Assembly (NCBI RefSeq): GCF_002860405.1
Contig: NZ_NMWV01000005.1
Location: 248,001 to 312,000, forward strand
Direction of reading: 5' to 3'
From: Bifidobacterium imperatoris
GTDB lineage: Bacteria > Actinomycetota > Actinomycetes > Actinomycetales > Bifidobacteriaceae
DNA: 64,000 nt
The notes under the pieces are model-generated. The model made no database searches. It saw only the letters and a program-made list of their open reading frames with translations, and had not been told where the DNA came from. This document shows positions 46,544 to 55,210 of this stretch, in pieces. Position 1 is the first letter of the stretch. Each line of letters begins with the position of its first letter. The translations under genes and the position numbers were made by a program.

Positions 46544-48436
46544 GTGTCAACAGTGGTACACGGACGTTACGTTGGTTTAAACGGTATCAAAGGTCTGGCG
46601 ATTATCGCCATCGTGCTCTACCACACCCAACAGCAATTACTGCCAGGTGGATTCTATGGAGTAGACGTATTCTTCACGGTGTCAGGATTCCTCATCGGCA
46701 TCAGTCTCCTAAGATCATTGTTCGACACCGGCTCATTGCATCTTGAACGATACATCACCAAACGTGCCGCACGCCTTTACCCGGCACTCTTCTTCATGAT
46801 TCCCATCATGGTGAGCGTCGGATGGCTCTGGGACCACGATATATTGGTATCGATACGCAACCAGGTCATCACCGTATTACTCGGCTGCTATAACTGGTAC
46901 GCCATCGCAGGCGGCCAAAGCTACTTCGACCAGATGAACCCGCAGATATTCCGCCATCTATGGTTCATCGGCGTACTCATGCAGTTCTACGTTATCGTGC
47001 CGCTTATCGTATGGCTGATGTGGCGAATACAACGAGCCGTATCCATCGCCGTGCCGTTAGCGCTCGCCGCTATAAGCGGCACGCTTATGTGGGCACTGTA
47101 TAAGCCTGGTGCTGATCCCACTCGCGTGTATTTCGGTACGGACACTCACAGTGTCGGGCTGATGCTGGGAGTCGCATTGGCTTGGATGGTTGTTCGCTAC
47201 GAGCAACGGCATCCAAGACTGCCACGAATCATTCGCACTGTACCTTATCCGGATGGCACATCAGTACCGGTTGCTTTGCCCAAGGTACCGCAGCCATTGC
47301 GCATACGCATATGGCGAGCCATCGCACCAGTGCTGGCTTTTGTCAGTCTGATTCTGCTGTTTGCCTTCACTATTGCCGGCAAACAAAATGATTTTGCTTT
47401 CCGCGGCGGCATTGTCATCGCCAGTATGCTTGCCGTTGTGCTGATCGCCGGAACGATTTGCGAGGATTCCTGGATGCAGGATCTCATGGTGTTCCGACCG
47501 CTCGCCGGCCTTGGCAAATATTCGTATGGCATTTACCTTTGGCATTGGCCGCTGTGGATTGTGTCGCTTGCTGTAGCTCCGCACTTGATGCCATCTCGCG
47601 GACCTTGGCCATTGATTATGACTGCGGTGCTGACAGCGATCGCTGTAACGGCATCATGGATATTGGTGGAACGCCCGGCCGGTGTCCGTTCCGCATTGTT
47701 TGTGATTCTGCCCATTCGCAATACGACAGTTGGGCATATTGTTCGCGCTGTGATTGTGGACTTGCTTCTGGTGGCCTCGTTGTTCGGGTGCGTGCAAGGC
47801 GTTACGCATGCTCCGACGAAGACGGCTATGCAGCAGGAACTTGAAGCCCAGGCGCAACGATTGGAAGCAGAGCAGCAACGTACCGGTGATTTGCTACGTG
47901 GGGGAGTGCCGGAACCTCCGCAGCCGCCCACGCCAAAGTTCACTATGCCTACGGGAGACCAGATTACGGCTGTTGGCGATTCAGTGATGCTGGCTTCTTC
48001 GCAAGGATTATCGGATGTATTTCCGGGCATTCAGGTTGACGCTTCCGTATCTCGCTCGCTAATTGCCGGTGCCAGCATCATACGCGATGATGCCGCGTCC
48101 GGAGCATTACGCCAATGGGTGTTCGTCGGTTTGGGCACCAATACCGCCGCTAACACAGGGCAGTTGGATACCATTTACAACCAGATAGGCTCTGATCGCA
48201 TCATGGTGCTGATCAACGCGCACGGCGATCGCTCATGGATAGCTCCTACCAATCAGGTACTGGCCGACTATGCCAATAGTCATAAAAACAATGTGATATT
48301 GGTGGATTGGGATGCTGCGGCTGCCGCCAATCCGCAGGTATTAGGGTCTGATGGGATACATCCAAAGGCCGGTAGCGACCTGTATGCACAGACCATTAAA
48401 CAGACCATATCCGATTGGATTGCAGCGAACCACTGA
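46544..48436 (+). CDS. OafA/YrhL-type membrane acyltransferase with SGNH-like C-terminus
   Basis: The 630-residue protein starts at GTG 46544 (weak AGAGAA site upstream). The N-terminal about 400 residues form an acyltransferase_3 domain with about ten membrane segments: GIKGLAIIAIVLYHTQQQ (catalytic His), GFYGVDVFFTVSGFLIG and ITKRAARLYPALFFM. A coiled linker rich in Gln/Glu precedes an extracytoplasmic domain with VGDSVMLASSQGLSDVFPG, the GDS block of SGNH hydrolases, and late SDGIHPKAGSDLYAQ (Asp-x-x-His). Such proteins O-acetylate peptidoglycan or surface polysaccharides. The substrate here is unknown. Confidence 0.87.
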   Translation: MSTVVHGRYVGLNGIKGLAIIAIVLYHTQQQLLPGGFYGVDVFFTVSGFLIGISLLRSLFDTGSLHLERYITKRAARLYPALFFMIPIMVSVGWLWDHDILVSIRNQVITVLLGCYNWYAIAGGQSYFDQMNPQIFRHLWFIGVLMQFYVIVPLIVWLMWRIQRAVSIAVPLALAAISGTLMWALYKPGADPTRVYFGTDTHSVGLMLGVALAWMVVRYEQRHPRLPRIIRTVPYPDGTSVPVALPKVPQPLRIRIWRAIAPVLAFVSLILLFAFTIAGKQNDFAFRGGIVIASMLAVVLIAGTICEDSWMQDLMVFRPLAGLGKYSYGIYLWHWPLWIVSLAVAPHLMPSRGPWPLIMTAVLTAIAVTASWILVERPAGVRSALFVILPIRNTTVGHIVRAVIVDLLLVASLFGCVQGVTHAPTKTAMQQELEAQAQRLEAEQQRTGDLLRGGVPEPPQPPTPKFTMPTGDQITAVGDSVMLASSQGLSDVFPGIQVDASVSRSLIAGASIIRDDAASGALRQWVFVGLGTNTAANTGQLDTIYNQIGSDRIMVLINAHGDRSWIAPTNQVLADYANSHKNNVILVDWDAAAAANPQVLGSDGIHPKAGSDLYAQTIKQTISDWIAANH

Positions 48437-48562
48437 TGAATACATCACGGATGATTTCGCGTGCACGTGCTTGGTAAACGATAGGCGACGCCGATGTGTA
48501 CCTCAGTCGCCAAGAGCGGCTATGCTTGGAATTTGCATCAGCGAGACCACACGTTGGGAGTA

Positions 48563-49585
48563 ATGGTGAGCGCAATCCTTGAAGGAAAGCCTGATAAGAA
48601 CCTGATTCTCGTTACGGGAAGAATCCATCCGAAATTGGCCGAAGATGTTGCACAGCAGCTCGGCATCGATTTGTTGGAAACCACGGCATATGATTTCGCC
48701 AATGGCGAGATGTACGTGCGTTACACCGAATCGGTCCGTGGTGCGGATGTTTTCGTCCTGCAAAGCCACTACCAGCCGATTAACAAGGCCATCATGGAAC
48801 AGCTCATCATGATTGATGCGCTGAAGCGTGCTTCCGCTCGCTCCATTACCGCCGTATGCCCGCTGGTTGGTTATTCTCGTCAGGATAAGAAGCATCGCGG
48901 CCGCGAACCTATTTCCTGCCGTCTGATTTTCGATTTGCTGAAGACCGCAGGTGCCGATCGTATTATGTCGGTTGATCTGCACGCGGCACAGTCTCAGGGC
49001 TTCTTCGATGGTCCAGTGGATCATCTGATCGCCATGCCGGTACTGGTGGACTACATTCGCGATCGCTTCCAAGGCCAGCTTGACAACGTTGCCGTTGTGT
49101 CTCCGGATGCCGGCCGTATTCGCGTGGCTGAGCAGTGGGCGCAGCGTCTCGGCGGCGGCCCGCTCGCCTTCGTGCACAAGACTCGTGACATTACGCGCCC
49201 GAATCAGGCCGTGGCGAATCGTGTAGTGGGCGACGTGCAGGGCAAGGATTGCGTGCTGGTTGATGATTTGATCGATACCGCGGGCACGATTGCCGGTGCA
49301 TGCCATGTGCTGCAGGAGGCCGGTGCCAAGTCGGTGACTGTGGTCGCGACCCACGGCGTGCTTTCCGGTCCGGCTGTGGAACGTCTGAAGAACTGCGGCG
49401 CACGCGAGGTCGTACTGACCGACACCGTGCCGATCCCGGATGAAAAGCGCTGGGATGGTCTGACGGTGCTTTCCATCGCTCCGTTGCTGGCCAGCGCCAT
49501 TCGCGCGGTCTTTGAGGATGGTTCCGTTGCCGAACTGTTCGACACGTATCCGGAACATCACGGACAGGGCTTCCTGTTTGCGTGA
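48563..49585 (+). CDS. prs: Ribose-phosphate pyrophosphokinase
   Basis: Prs makes phosphoribosyl pyrophosphate from ribose 5-phosphate and ATP. Motifs are NLILVTGRIHPKLAEDVAQ, the flexible-loop TAVCPLVGYSRQDKKHRGR, VSPDAGRIRVAEQWAQ and the PRPP loop CVLVDDLIDTAGTI. TTGGGAG (48554-48560) is 2 bases before ATG 48563 and 5 bases before GTG 48566; either could start the protein, giving 340 or 339 residues. A longer frame from 48494 is rejected because it precedes the ribosome binding site. GlmU downstream is separated by tRNA-Gln. A strong hairpin follows the stop. Confidence 0.94.
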   Translation: MVSAILEGKPDKNLILVTGRIHPKLAEDVAQQLGIDLLETTAYDFANGEMYVRYTESVRGADVFVLQSHYQPINKAIMEQLIMIDALKRASARSITAVCPLVGYSRQDKKHRGREPISCRLIFDLLKTAGADRIMSVDLHAAQSQGFFDGPVDHLIAMPVLVDYIRDRFQGQLDNVAVVSPDAGRIRVAEQWAQRLGGGPLAFVHKTRDITRPNQAVANRVVGDVQGKDCVLVDDLIDTAGTIAGACHVLQEAGAKSVTVVATHGVLSGPAVERLKNCGAREVVLTDTVPIPDEKRWDGLTVLSIAPLLASAIRAVFEDGSVAELFDTYPEHHGQGFLFA

Positions 49586-49624
49586 CACGCCGGTTATCGA
49601 CGTTGCATGAATGACTGCGAAGCC

Positions 49625-49670
49625 GCCGTGTGCACCGCGCAATAGCGCACAATTGTGCGGTGCACACGGC
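49625..49670 (+). terminator. Long hairpin after prs
   Basis: GCCGTGTGCACCGC and its exact complement (14-bp arms) enclose an 18-base loop that contains a further GCACAATTGTGC palindrome. No T-run follows. Confidence 0.6.
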
Positions 49671-49744
49671 GCGACATGGCGGTGCTATTCGACAAATGCC
49701 GAACATGTGGTATAAATGAACACTTGTGGGTTGAAAACCCGCGA

Positions 49745-49818
49745 TCCCCCATGGTGTAATGGCAGCACACGGGTCTTTGGAACCCTTTGTCTTGGTTCGA
49801 GTCCAGGTGGGGGAGCCA
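49745..49818 (+). tRNA. tRNA-Gln (anticodon TTG)
   Basis: Acceptor TCCCCCA pairs exactly with TGGGGGA. The anticodon loop CTTTGGA gives TTG, and the T-arm carries TTCGAGT. G is the discriminator and CCA (49816-49818) is encoded. Confidence 0.95.
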
Positions 49819-49821
49819 AAT

Positions 49822-49859
49822 ACGGCCACTCGACATTCGAGTGGCCGTTATTTGTTTTT
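49822..49859 (+). terminator. Terminator of tRNA-Gln
   Basis: ACGGCCACTCGA and its exact complement with a CAT loop are followed by TATTTGTTTTT. Confidence 0.9.
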
Positions 49860-49925
49860 CCGTCTATTGTTTTAGATTGTTTGCAAGAGAATAAGTTATT
49901 CCAGATTGAAGGGAATACGTCACTT

Positions 49926-51308
49926 ATGGCATTATCCGCAGCCATCATCCTCGCTGCAGGCGAGGGTACCCGTATGCGTTCCAACAAGCCGAAGGTTCTG
50001 CATACTTTCGCTGGTAAGACATTCCTGAACAGGGTTATGAACTCTGTGTCCGCATTGAATCCCGATACGCTTGCCGTGGTTGTGCACTTCCAGGCCGAGC
50101 GTGTGGCCGCAGCCGCCCGCTCCTACGATGAGCACGTCACTATCGTCAATCAGGACGATATCCCCGGTACCGGCCGTGCAGTGCAGTGCGCTATGGCTCA
50201 GTTGGCCGAAGCCGGCGAGCTGAACGGTCCGGTGCTGATTGCCGCATCCGATATGCCGTTGCTGGACAGCGAGACGCTGCGCGAGCTGGTGGAATTCCAT
50301 AACGCATCAGGCAATGGTGCCACCGTGCTCACCACGATTTTGGACGATCCGACCGGTTACGGCCGTATCATTCGCGACCGCGAAGGCAATGTGTTGCGCA
50401 TCGTCGAACAGAAGGACGCCAACCGCAGCGAACTGGCAGTACAGGAAGTGAACACCTCCGTGTACGTGTTCGAGGCATCCGTGCTGTCCGAAGCCATCGC
50501 CGGTTTGAAGTCCAATAATGCTCAGGGCGAGTTCTACCTGACCGACGCTCTGGAAACCGCCAAGGCCGCAGGTAAGGTCGGCGCATTCGCCGCTCCGGAT
50601 CCGTTGACCGTGGAAGGTGTGAACGATCGCGTACAGTTGGCTGCTTTGTCCAAGACCTACAACCGCCGCGTCTGCGAACGCTGGATGCGCGAGGGCGTGA
50701 CCATTCTCGATCCGGAAACCACTTGGATCGAAGACGATGTGGAAATTGGGCGCGACGCCACCATTCTGCCTGGCTCCTTCCTTCAAGGCCACACGGTGAT
50801 TGGCGAGGACGCTGTAGTGGGCCCCTATACCACACTGATCGATGCAACAGTGGATGCCGAGGCCGTGGTGGAGCGTTCCCGCGTGCAGGAATCCCATATC
50901 GGCGCGCGTACGAACATTGGTCCGTGGACCTATCTGCGCCCGGGCAACGAGTTCGGTGAAGATGCCAAGGCCGGCGCATTCGTGGAAATGAAGAAGGCTC
51001 ATATCGGTAACGGCACCAAGGTGCCGCACTTGAGCTACGTGGGTGACGCCCAGCTCGGCGATCACACCAACATCGGCGGCGGTACCATCACCGCCAACTA
51101 TGATGGCGTGCACAAGAACCGTACGGTCATCGGTTCCGGCTGCCATGTCGGCGCAGGCAACCTCTTCGTGGCCCCGGTTCAGGTGGGAGACAACGTCACC
51201 ACCGGTGCTGGCTCCGTGGTCCGTCACGCAGTGCCGGATGACACGATGGTCTACTCTGAGAACACGCAGCACAACGTTGAGGGCTGGAAGCCCGCCTGGG
51301 AGCGCTGA
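49926..51308 (+). CDS. glmU: Bifunctional GlmU (glucosamine-1-P acetyltransferase/UDP-GlcNAc pyrophosphorylase)
   Basis: GlmU makes UDP-N-acetylglucosamine for the cell wall. The ATG at 49926 is preceded by GAAGGG at 12 bases. The N-terminal pyrophosphorylase shows AAIILAAGEGTRMRSNKPKV and PGTGRAVQCAM. The C-terminal left-handed beta-helix shows hexapeptide repeats including VGPYTTLIDATVDAEAVVER, FVEMKKAHIGNGTKVPHLSY and the catalytic SYVGDAQLGDHTNIGGGTIT region. The product has 460 residues. Frames that start earlier would run through tRNA-Gln and are rejected. rsfS follows 3 bases after the stop. Confidence 0.95.
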   Translation: MALSAAIILAAGEGTRMRSNKPKVLHTFAGKTFLNRVMNSVSALNPDTLAVVVHFQAERVAAAARSYDEHVTIVNQDDIPGTGRAVQCAMAQLAEAGELNGPVLIAASDMPLLDSETLRELVEFHNASGNGATVLTTILDDPTGYGRIIRDREGNVLRIVEQKDANRSELAVQEVNTSVYVFEASVLSEAIAGLKSNNAQGEFYLTDALETAKAAGKVGAFAAPDPLTVEGVNDRVQLAALSKTYNRRVCERWMREGVTILDPETTWIEDDVEIGRDATILPGSFLQGHTVIGEDAVVGPYTTLIDATVDAEAVVERSRVQESHIGARTNIGPWTYLRPGNEFGEDAKAGAFVEMKKAHIGNGTKVPHLSYVGDAQLGDHTNIGGGTITANYDGVHKNRTVIGSGCHVGAGNLFVAPVQVGDNVTTGAGSVVRHAVPDDTMVYSENTQHNVEGWKPAWER

Positions 51309-51311
51309 TCG

Positions 51312-51725
51312 ATGCCGGCACTCGAAGATTCCATCAATGCCGTGCGCATTGCCGCACAAGCGGCCGACCGCATCAAAGCCACCGATATCGTGGCGTTTGA
51401 CGTTGCTGACCTGCTCGGTATTACCGACATTATGATGATCGCCGGCGCTTCCAATGAACGCCAGGTGCTTGCTGTGGCCGAGGAGATCGAAAAGGATCTG
51501 TATCTTAAATGTGACGGTCGCCAGCCTCGATCGCGCGAAGGCCTTACCGAAGGCCAGTGGGTATTGCTCGACTATGGTGATTTCGTCATCCATGTGATGC
51601 ACGATGAGGCTCGTGAATTCTATGGTCTGGAACGACTGTGGAAGGATTGCGAATCCATTGATTTGCAACTTGAGCACCCTGAAACTGCAGTGCATGATCG
51701 CGCTGCAGACGATTTGGCTGATTAA
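51312..51725 (+). CDS. rsfS: Ribosome silencing factor RsfS
   Basis: The 137-residue protein has the RsfS (DUF143/YbeB) core: IVAFDVADLLGITDIMMIAG, ASNERQVLAVAEEIEKDL, EGQWVLLDYGDFVIHVMH and the C-terminal FYGLERLWKDC. RsfS binds ribosomal protein L14 on the 50S subunit and blocks joining to the 30S subunit in slow growth. The gene starts 3 bases after the glmU stop and so is probably cotranslated with it. A histidine phosphatase gene follows about 95 bases later. Confidence 0.93.
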   Translation: MPALEDSINAVRIAAQAADRIKATDIVAFDVADLLGITDIMMIAGASNERQVLAVAEEIEKDLYLKCDGRQPRSREGLTEGQWVLLDYGDFVIHVMHDEAREFYGLERLWKDCESIDLQLEHPETAVHDRAADDLAD

Positions 51726-51821
51726 GCAACACTGACGCGGTGGCGGTGAACTTCACCCCACCGCGTTTGCATTGGCACAGAACCGCATATAGAGCTTTAT
51801 CCAAGCGTAAGGATGTATTCC

Positions 51822-52523
51822 ATGACAACTCAACATGTTCGTTCTATCTTCCTCGTGCGCCACGGCCGCACGTCGTATAACGCCGCGCACAAGCTTCAGG
51901 GGCAAGTGGATATTCCTCTGGATGCAGTAGGGCAATGGCAGGTGAAGCAAACCGCTGCTGCACTCAAGGACTTGTATGTGGATCGCAGGCCGGAAACCGA
52001 CCATCGCATCATCGTGTGCTCCGACCTGGTACGTGCTCACGCTACAGCCCAAGCGTTCGCTGATGCATTGGGAGGAGCTCCAGTACATGATGATGTTCGC
52101 GTGCGTGAGCGCAGCTTCGGAGATTGGGATGGCCACGCGGTCAGCGAACTGGCCGAACGCTACCCTGAGGATTTCCGCTCATGGATGGAACACCGTGGCG
52201 GAGAGATGAAGTATCACGCCGAAGCCAAGGAGCATGTGGGGGAGCGTGGCGTGGAAGCGTTGCGCGATTGGTCTACGCGCGCCGGCATGGATACCGATCT
52301 GTTCGTGTTCTCCCACGGTGCGTGGATTTCTCAAACATTGCAGACACTGCTTGGTTTAAGCCAAATCGATCCCACATTCGCCTCCCTGCTCTCCATGCGT
52401 AATGCCCACTGGGTGCGCCTTGTGCCGATGGATATTGAAGGTCAGCCAACTCGTTGGCGACTGCTGGATTACAACCACGGCCCAGCCATTGCGGATACGG
52501 ATGAATGGGAGCGGGAACGCTAA
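51822..52523 (+). CDS. Histidine phosphatase family protein (phosphoglycerate mutase-like)
   Basis: The ATG at 51822 lies 9 bases after AAGG; an ATG at 51813 is directly against it and is rejected. The 233-residue product has the RHG motif IFLVRHGRTSYN with the catalytic His, the DLVRAHATAQAFADAL segment, VRERSFGDWDGH with the acid Glu region, and FVFSHGAWI with the second catalytic His. This is the layout of the broad phosphatase branch, like the rsfS-linked histidine phosphatase of other actinobacteria. Because it follows rsfS it may belong to the same operon. Substrate unknown; the true glycolytic mutase is usually longer. Confidence 0.85.
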   Translation: MTTQHVRSIFLVRHGRTSYNAAHKLQGQVDIPLDAVGQWQVKQTAAALKDLYVDRRPETDHRIIVCSDLVRAHATAQAFADALGGAPVHDDVRVRERSFGDWDGHAVSELAERYPEDFRSWMEHRGGEMKYHAEAKEHVGERGVEALRDWSTRAGMDTDLFVFSHGAWISQTLQTLLGLSQIDPTFASLLSMRNAHWVRLVPMDIEGQPTRWRLLDYNHGPAIADTDEWERER

Positions 52524-52545
52524 AAAGCGTTGAAAACAAAGGGAT

Positions 52546-52615
52546 AACTATCCGGCGAAGCGCACGTAAACTACATCAGTGTCATCCCGCGACACGCCGA
52601 TTTGCCGGATAGTTC
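52546..52615. repeat. Inverted repeat ahead of the tRNA-Ala pair
   Basis: AACTATCCGGCGAA (52546-52559) and TTGCCGGATAGTT (52603-52615) are near-perfect complements 43 bases apart. The right arm overlaps the tRNA promoter -35. Confidence 0.5.
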
Positions 52616-52630
52616 ATTCTGTCGTAATGT
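52602..52630 (+). promoter_or_regulatory. Candidate promoter of the tRNA-Ala genes
   Basis: TTGCCG (52602-52607) and TAATGT (52625-52630) are 17 bases apart, 36 bases before the first tRNA. Confidence 0.5.
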
Positions 52631-52666
52631 ATACGAGGTTCGAACAACGGGCCAACAACTGAAAAC

Positions 52667-52739
52667 GGGGCTATAGCGCAGCTGGTAGCGCATCTCCATG
52701 GCATGGAGAGGGTCAGGGGTTCGAATCCCCTTAGCTCCA
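52667..52739 (+). tRNA. tRNA-Ala (anticodon GGC), copy 1
   Basis: The cloverleaf starts GGGGCTA with TAGCTCC as partner and A as discriminator. The anticodon loop ATGGCAT gives GGC. CCA is not encoded. Confidence 0.94.
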
Positions 52740-52805
52740 CGAGGAAATCACTGGCAGCCAGTGCTAATGATTTCTCAAGATTCATGATTATGAATCAACC
52801 CATTT

Positions 52806-52878
52806 GGGGCTATAGCGCAGCTGGTAGCGCATCTCCATGGCATGGAGAGGGTCAGGGGTTCGAATCCCCTTAGCTCCA
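52806..52878 (+). tRNA. tRNA-Ala (anticodon GGC), copy 2
   Basis: This gene is identical to the copy 139 bases upstream. The spacer is not duplicated. A terminator follows. Confidence 0.94.
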
Positions 52879-52883
52879 CAACT

Positions 52884-52913
52884 AAGGCCGGCGCTTAAAG
52901 TGCCGGCCTTTTG
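52884..52913. terminator. Terminator after the tRNA-Ala pair
   Basis: AAGGCCGGC and GCCGGCCTT arms are followed by TTTT. A-rich sequence on the other side is weak. Confidence 0.85.
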
Positions 52914-52985
52914 CGTATGTGCGAGCTGTGAACCGCAGCCCGTCCTATCTCAGGCGGCATGGCACAGGCTGCAGCTCGAATCACA

Positions 52986-53789
52986 TTAAAGAATCCCGAA
53001 ATGCCGTAAGGCGTTGAGCACGCCATCATGATCGACATCATCGGTTATGAAATCAGCTGCGGCTTTCGGCTCGTCGGTGGCGTTACCCATCGCAATACCG
53101 ATGCCGGCGTAGGCGAGCATGGAAGTGTCGTTGCCGCCGTCGCCAAAAGCCATCGTCTGTTCACGCGTGATGCCGTAATGCTCCATAAACCGTTGAATGC
53201 CACGAGGCTTGCCGCCATCTGCGGGAATCAAATCAGTGAAATCGGGATGCCATCTGACTCCGCGAACGTTATGACACAATCCAACCAGCTCGGCCTCTTC
53301 GCGAACTCCGATAAACGGGCTGATCTGGAACGTCTCATGAGCCAAAGCGCGCACATGTGGATCATCGAAATATCGGATAGGCGCAGTCTTGCCTAATTGC
53401 GCCCATGTGGCGCGCAACGCATCATCATCCTGATTGAAATACACGTAATCGCGCTCACCGAAATTGCACACCACTTGCGGGTGACTATTGAGCCAATCAA
53501 GAATAATCTTAATATCCGCTCGATCAATGGACTGTGAAGCGAAGAAGCCAGTGTCATCACAGCAATACTGCCCGTTGAATGCCACAATGCCATCGAATGT
53601 CACTGGCATGGTATCCAGCACCACCTTCATTTGCGAAGGAGCACGACCTGTGCAAATAAGCACTTTGATGCCAGCAGCCTGCAAACAGCGAATGGCGTGC
53701 ACAGTGGAATCCGGAACCGTATGCGTAGTGAAACTGGTGAGCGTACCGTCAATGTCGAAAAATACGGCTTTGATATCAGTGTTGGTCAT
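52986..53789 (-). CDS. HAD-IIB (Cof-type) phosphatase
   Basis: The ATG at 53789 gives 267 residues beginning MTNTDIKAVFFDIDGTLTSF (HAD motif I). Motif II is IKVLICTGRAPSQMK. The cap domain contains FNGQYCCDDTGFF. Motif III/IV reads GIQRFMEHYGITREQTMAFGDGGNDTSML followed by GIAMGNATDEPKAAADFITDD (each read in part). This is the Cof family of sugar-phosphate and cofactor phosphatases. A longer frame from 53858 has no ribosome binding site. GACAAT lies 6 bases before the ATG, so the transcript may be leaderless. Confidence 0.85.
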   Translation of the reverse strand: MTNTDIKAVFFDIDGTLTSFTTHTVPDSTVHAIRCLQAAGIKVLICTGRAPSQMKVVLDTMPVTFDGIVAFNGQYCCDDTGFFASQSIDRADIKIILDWLNSHPQVVCNFGERDYVYFNQDDDALRATWAQLGKTAPIRYFDDPHVRALAHETFQISPFIGVREEAELVGLCHNVRGVRWHPDFTDLIPADGGKPRGIQRFMEHYGITREQTMAFGDGGNDTSMLAYAGIGIAMGNATDEPKAAADFITDDVDHDGVLNALRHFGIL

Positions 53790-54093
53790 GCTCTCATTGT
53801 CTGCGCTGCCTACCCGCGCCGCGCCGTATATGGAGCAGTGTTCGCAAAAGTAGTCCACATAGTGATTAATTCATGCTCGCGGCCGCCTCGAACCGGTTTT
53901 ACGGCAAGGCCAAAAATCGCATAATTCCAGCCGTTTATATGCTTGCCATAACCAACGCCTATACGCCAATTCGCGGATTTCTGGGCTTTACGCGCTCTGA
54001 GCCAGCTATTGTGTAACACGTCCGTCAATAAGACCATCTGCTGCAATGTATGGTTCTTGACGTAAACAACATGATGAAGAAGAGGAAAGATTC
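53790..54093. other. Intergenic region upstream of the first metQ
   Basis: The 304-base gap between divergent genes holds no gene. I looked for a SAM-binding riboswitch and found no convincing one. A promoter was not clearly identified. Confidence 0.4.
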
Positions 54094-55065
54094 ATGACTT
54101 CAGCAAACCAGCCGGCAACTCCGGCCAACAATAACGAGCCGGTGCGCGTCAACAACACGCCGCGCAACATCATCATCGCCATCGTCGTGGTGGCCATTAT
54201 CGCCGTGGCCGCATTCTTCGGTTTCCGTGCATACAACAACGCCAATCAGGAAGCCGCCAAGGGTTCCAAGGACAATCCGGTCAAGATTGGTGTGGTGGGT
54301 GCCACCGACCCTGAATGGGTACTGTTCAAGCAGAAGGCCGAGAAGGCCGGCATCTACGTCGACATCGTGGACTTCCAGGACTACACCTCCGAGAACCCGG
54401 CTCTCGATTCCGGTGAGCTGGACCTGAACGAGTTCCAGCACCTGCTGTACCTCGCCAACTACAACGTGAGCAACAACAAGGATTTGCAGCCCATCGGCGG
54501 CACCGCCATCTACCCGCTTGGCGTCTACTCCACCAAGGTCAAGGACATCAAGGATATTGCAGCCGGTTCCACCGTCACCATCCCGAACGATGAAACCAAC
54601 CAGGCTCGCGCCATCGGCGTGCTCAAGGCCGCAGGCCTCGTGACCCTCAAGGGCGATTGGACCGCATTCTCCACTCCGGCCGACATTGACGAAGCCAAGA
54701 GCAAGGTCAAGGTCACCCCGTTGAAGGCCGAGCAGGTCGCCACCACCCTGAAGGACCCGACCATCGCCGCAGGCGTCATCAACAACGACTACGTTGCCGA
54801 TGCCGGCCTCGACCCGAAGGACGCCATCTACCAGGATGATGCCGAATCCGAGGAAGCTCGCCCGTACATCAACGTGTGGGTTGCCCGCAAGGACGACGTG
54901 AACAACGAAACCTACAAGAAGCTCGTCAAGATCTTCCAGGAAAAGGATGTGCTCGACGCACTCCAGGAGAAGTCCGGCGGTACCGCGGTCTTCGCCGACA
55001 AGTTCAGCGCCCAGGACCTACAGGGCTACCTGGCAGACATCGAAAAGGACGCCAAGGCTCAGTGA
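54094..55065 (+). CDS. metQ: MetQ/NlpA-type ABC transporter substrate-binding protein, copy 1
   Basis: The ATG at 54094 follows GAAGAGGAAAG and gives 323 residues. The N-terminus is cytoplasmic (about 20 residues, Asn/Pro rich) followed by a single membrane helix NIIIAIVVVAIIAVAAFFGF; no lipobox Cys is present, so it is anchored by this helix rather than by lipid. The mature domain shows KIGVVGATDPEWVLFKQKAE, DIVDFQDYTSENPALDSGEL and the ligand region PNDETNQARAIGVLKAAGL. The family binds methionine. A closely related copy lies at 60273. MetN and MetI follow. Confidence 0.9.
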   Translation: MTSANQPATPANNNEPVRVNNTPRNIIIAIVVVAIIAVAAFFGFRAYNNANQEAAKGSKDNPVKIGVVGATDPEWVLFKQKAEKAGIYVDIVDFQDYTSENPALDSGELDLNEFQHLLYLANYNVSNNKDLQPIGGTAIYPLGVYSTKVKDIKDIAAGSTVTIPNDETNQARAIGVLKAAGLVTLKGDWTAFSTPADIDEAKSKVKVTPLKAEQVATTLKDPTIAAGVINNDYVADAGLDPKDAIYQDDAESEEARPYINVWVARKDDVNNETYKKLVKIFQEKDVLDALQEKSGGTAVFADKFSAQDLQGYLADIEKDAKAQ

Positions 55066-55111
55066 GCCATACGCCAGCCATATACCAACAGCATCCATAA
55101 CGTGATCGACC

Positions 55112-55167
55112 ATGCCGAGTGAGGACTAATCACCACGACTAGCCGTGGTAGTAACCTCACTCGGCAT
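55112..55167 (+). terminator. Large stem-loop between metQ and metN
   Basis: ATGCCGAGTGAGG and its exact complement (13-bp arms) enclose an inner ACCACG/CGTGGT stem. No T-run follows, so it may act as a partial terminator or as an mRNA-stability element that favours metQ over metNI. Confidence 0.6.
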
Positions 55168-55210
55168 AACCGATTACGTATGGCAACACCGGCACAATCA
55201 GGGGAGGACC

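Noticed and set aside
52667..52878. CRISPR-like repeat suggested by two identical 73-bp units
   Set aside because: The units are complete tRNA-Ala genes with normal cloverleaf and anticodon GGC.
53790..54093. SAM-type or other methionine riboswitch before metQ
   Set aside because: I found no convincing four-way junction or kink-turn motif, and no terminator-antiterminator pair before the gene.
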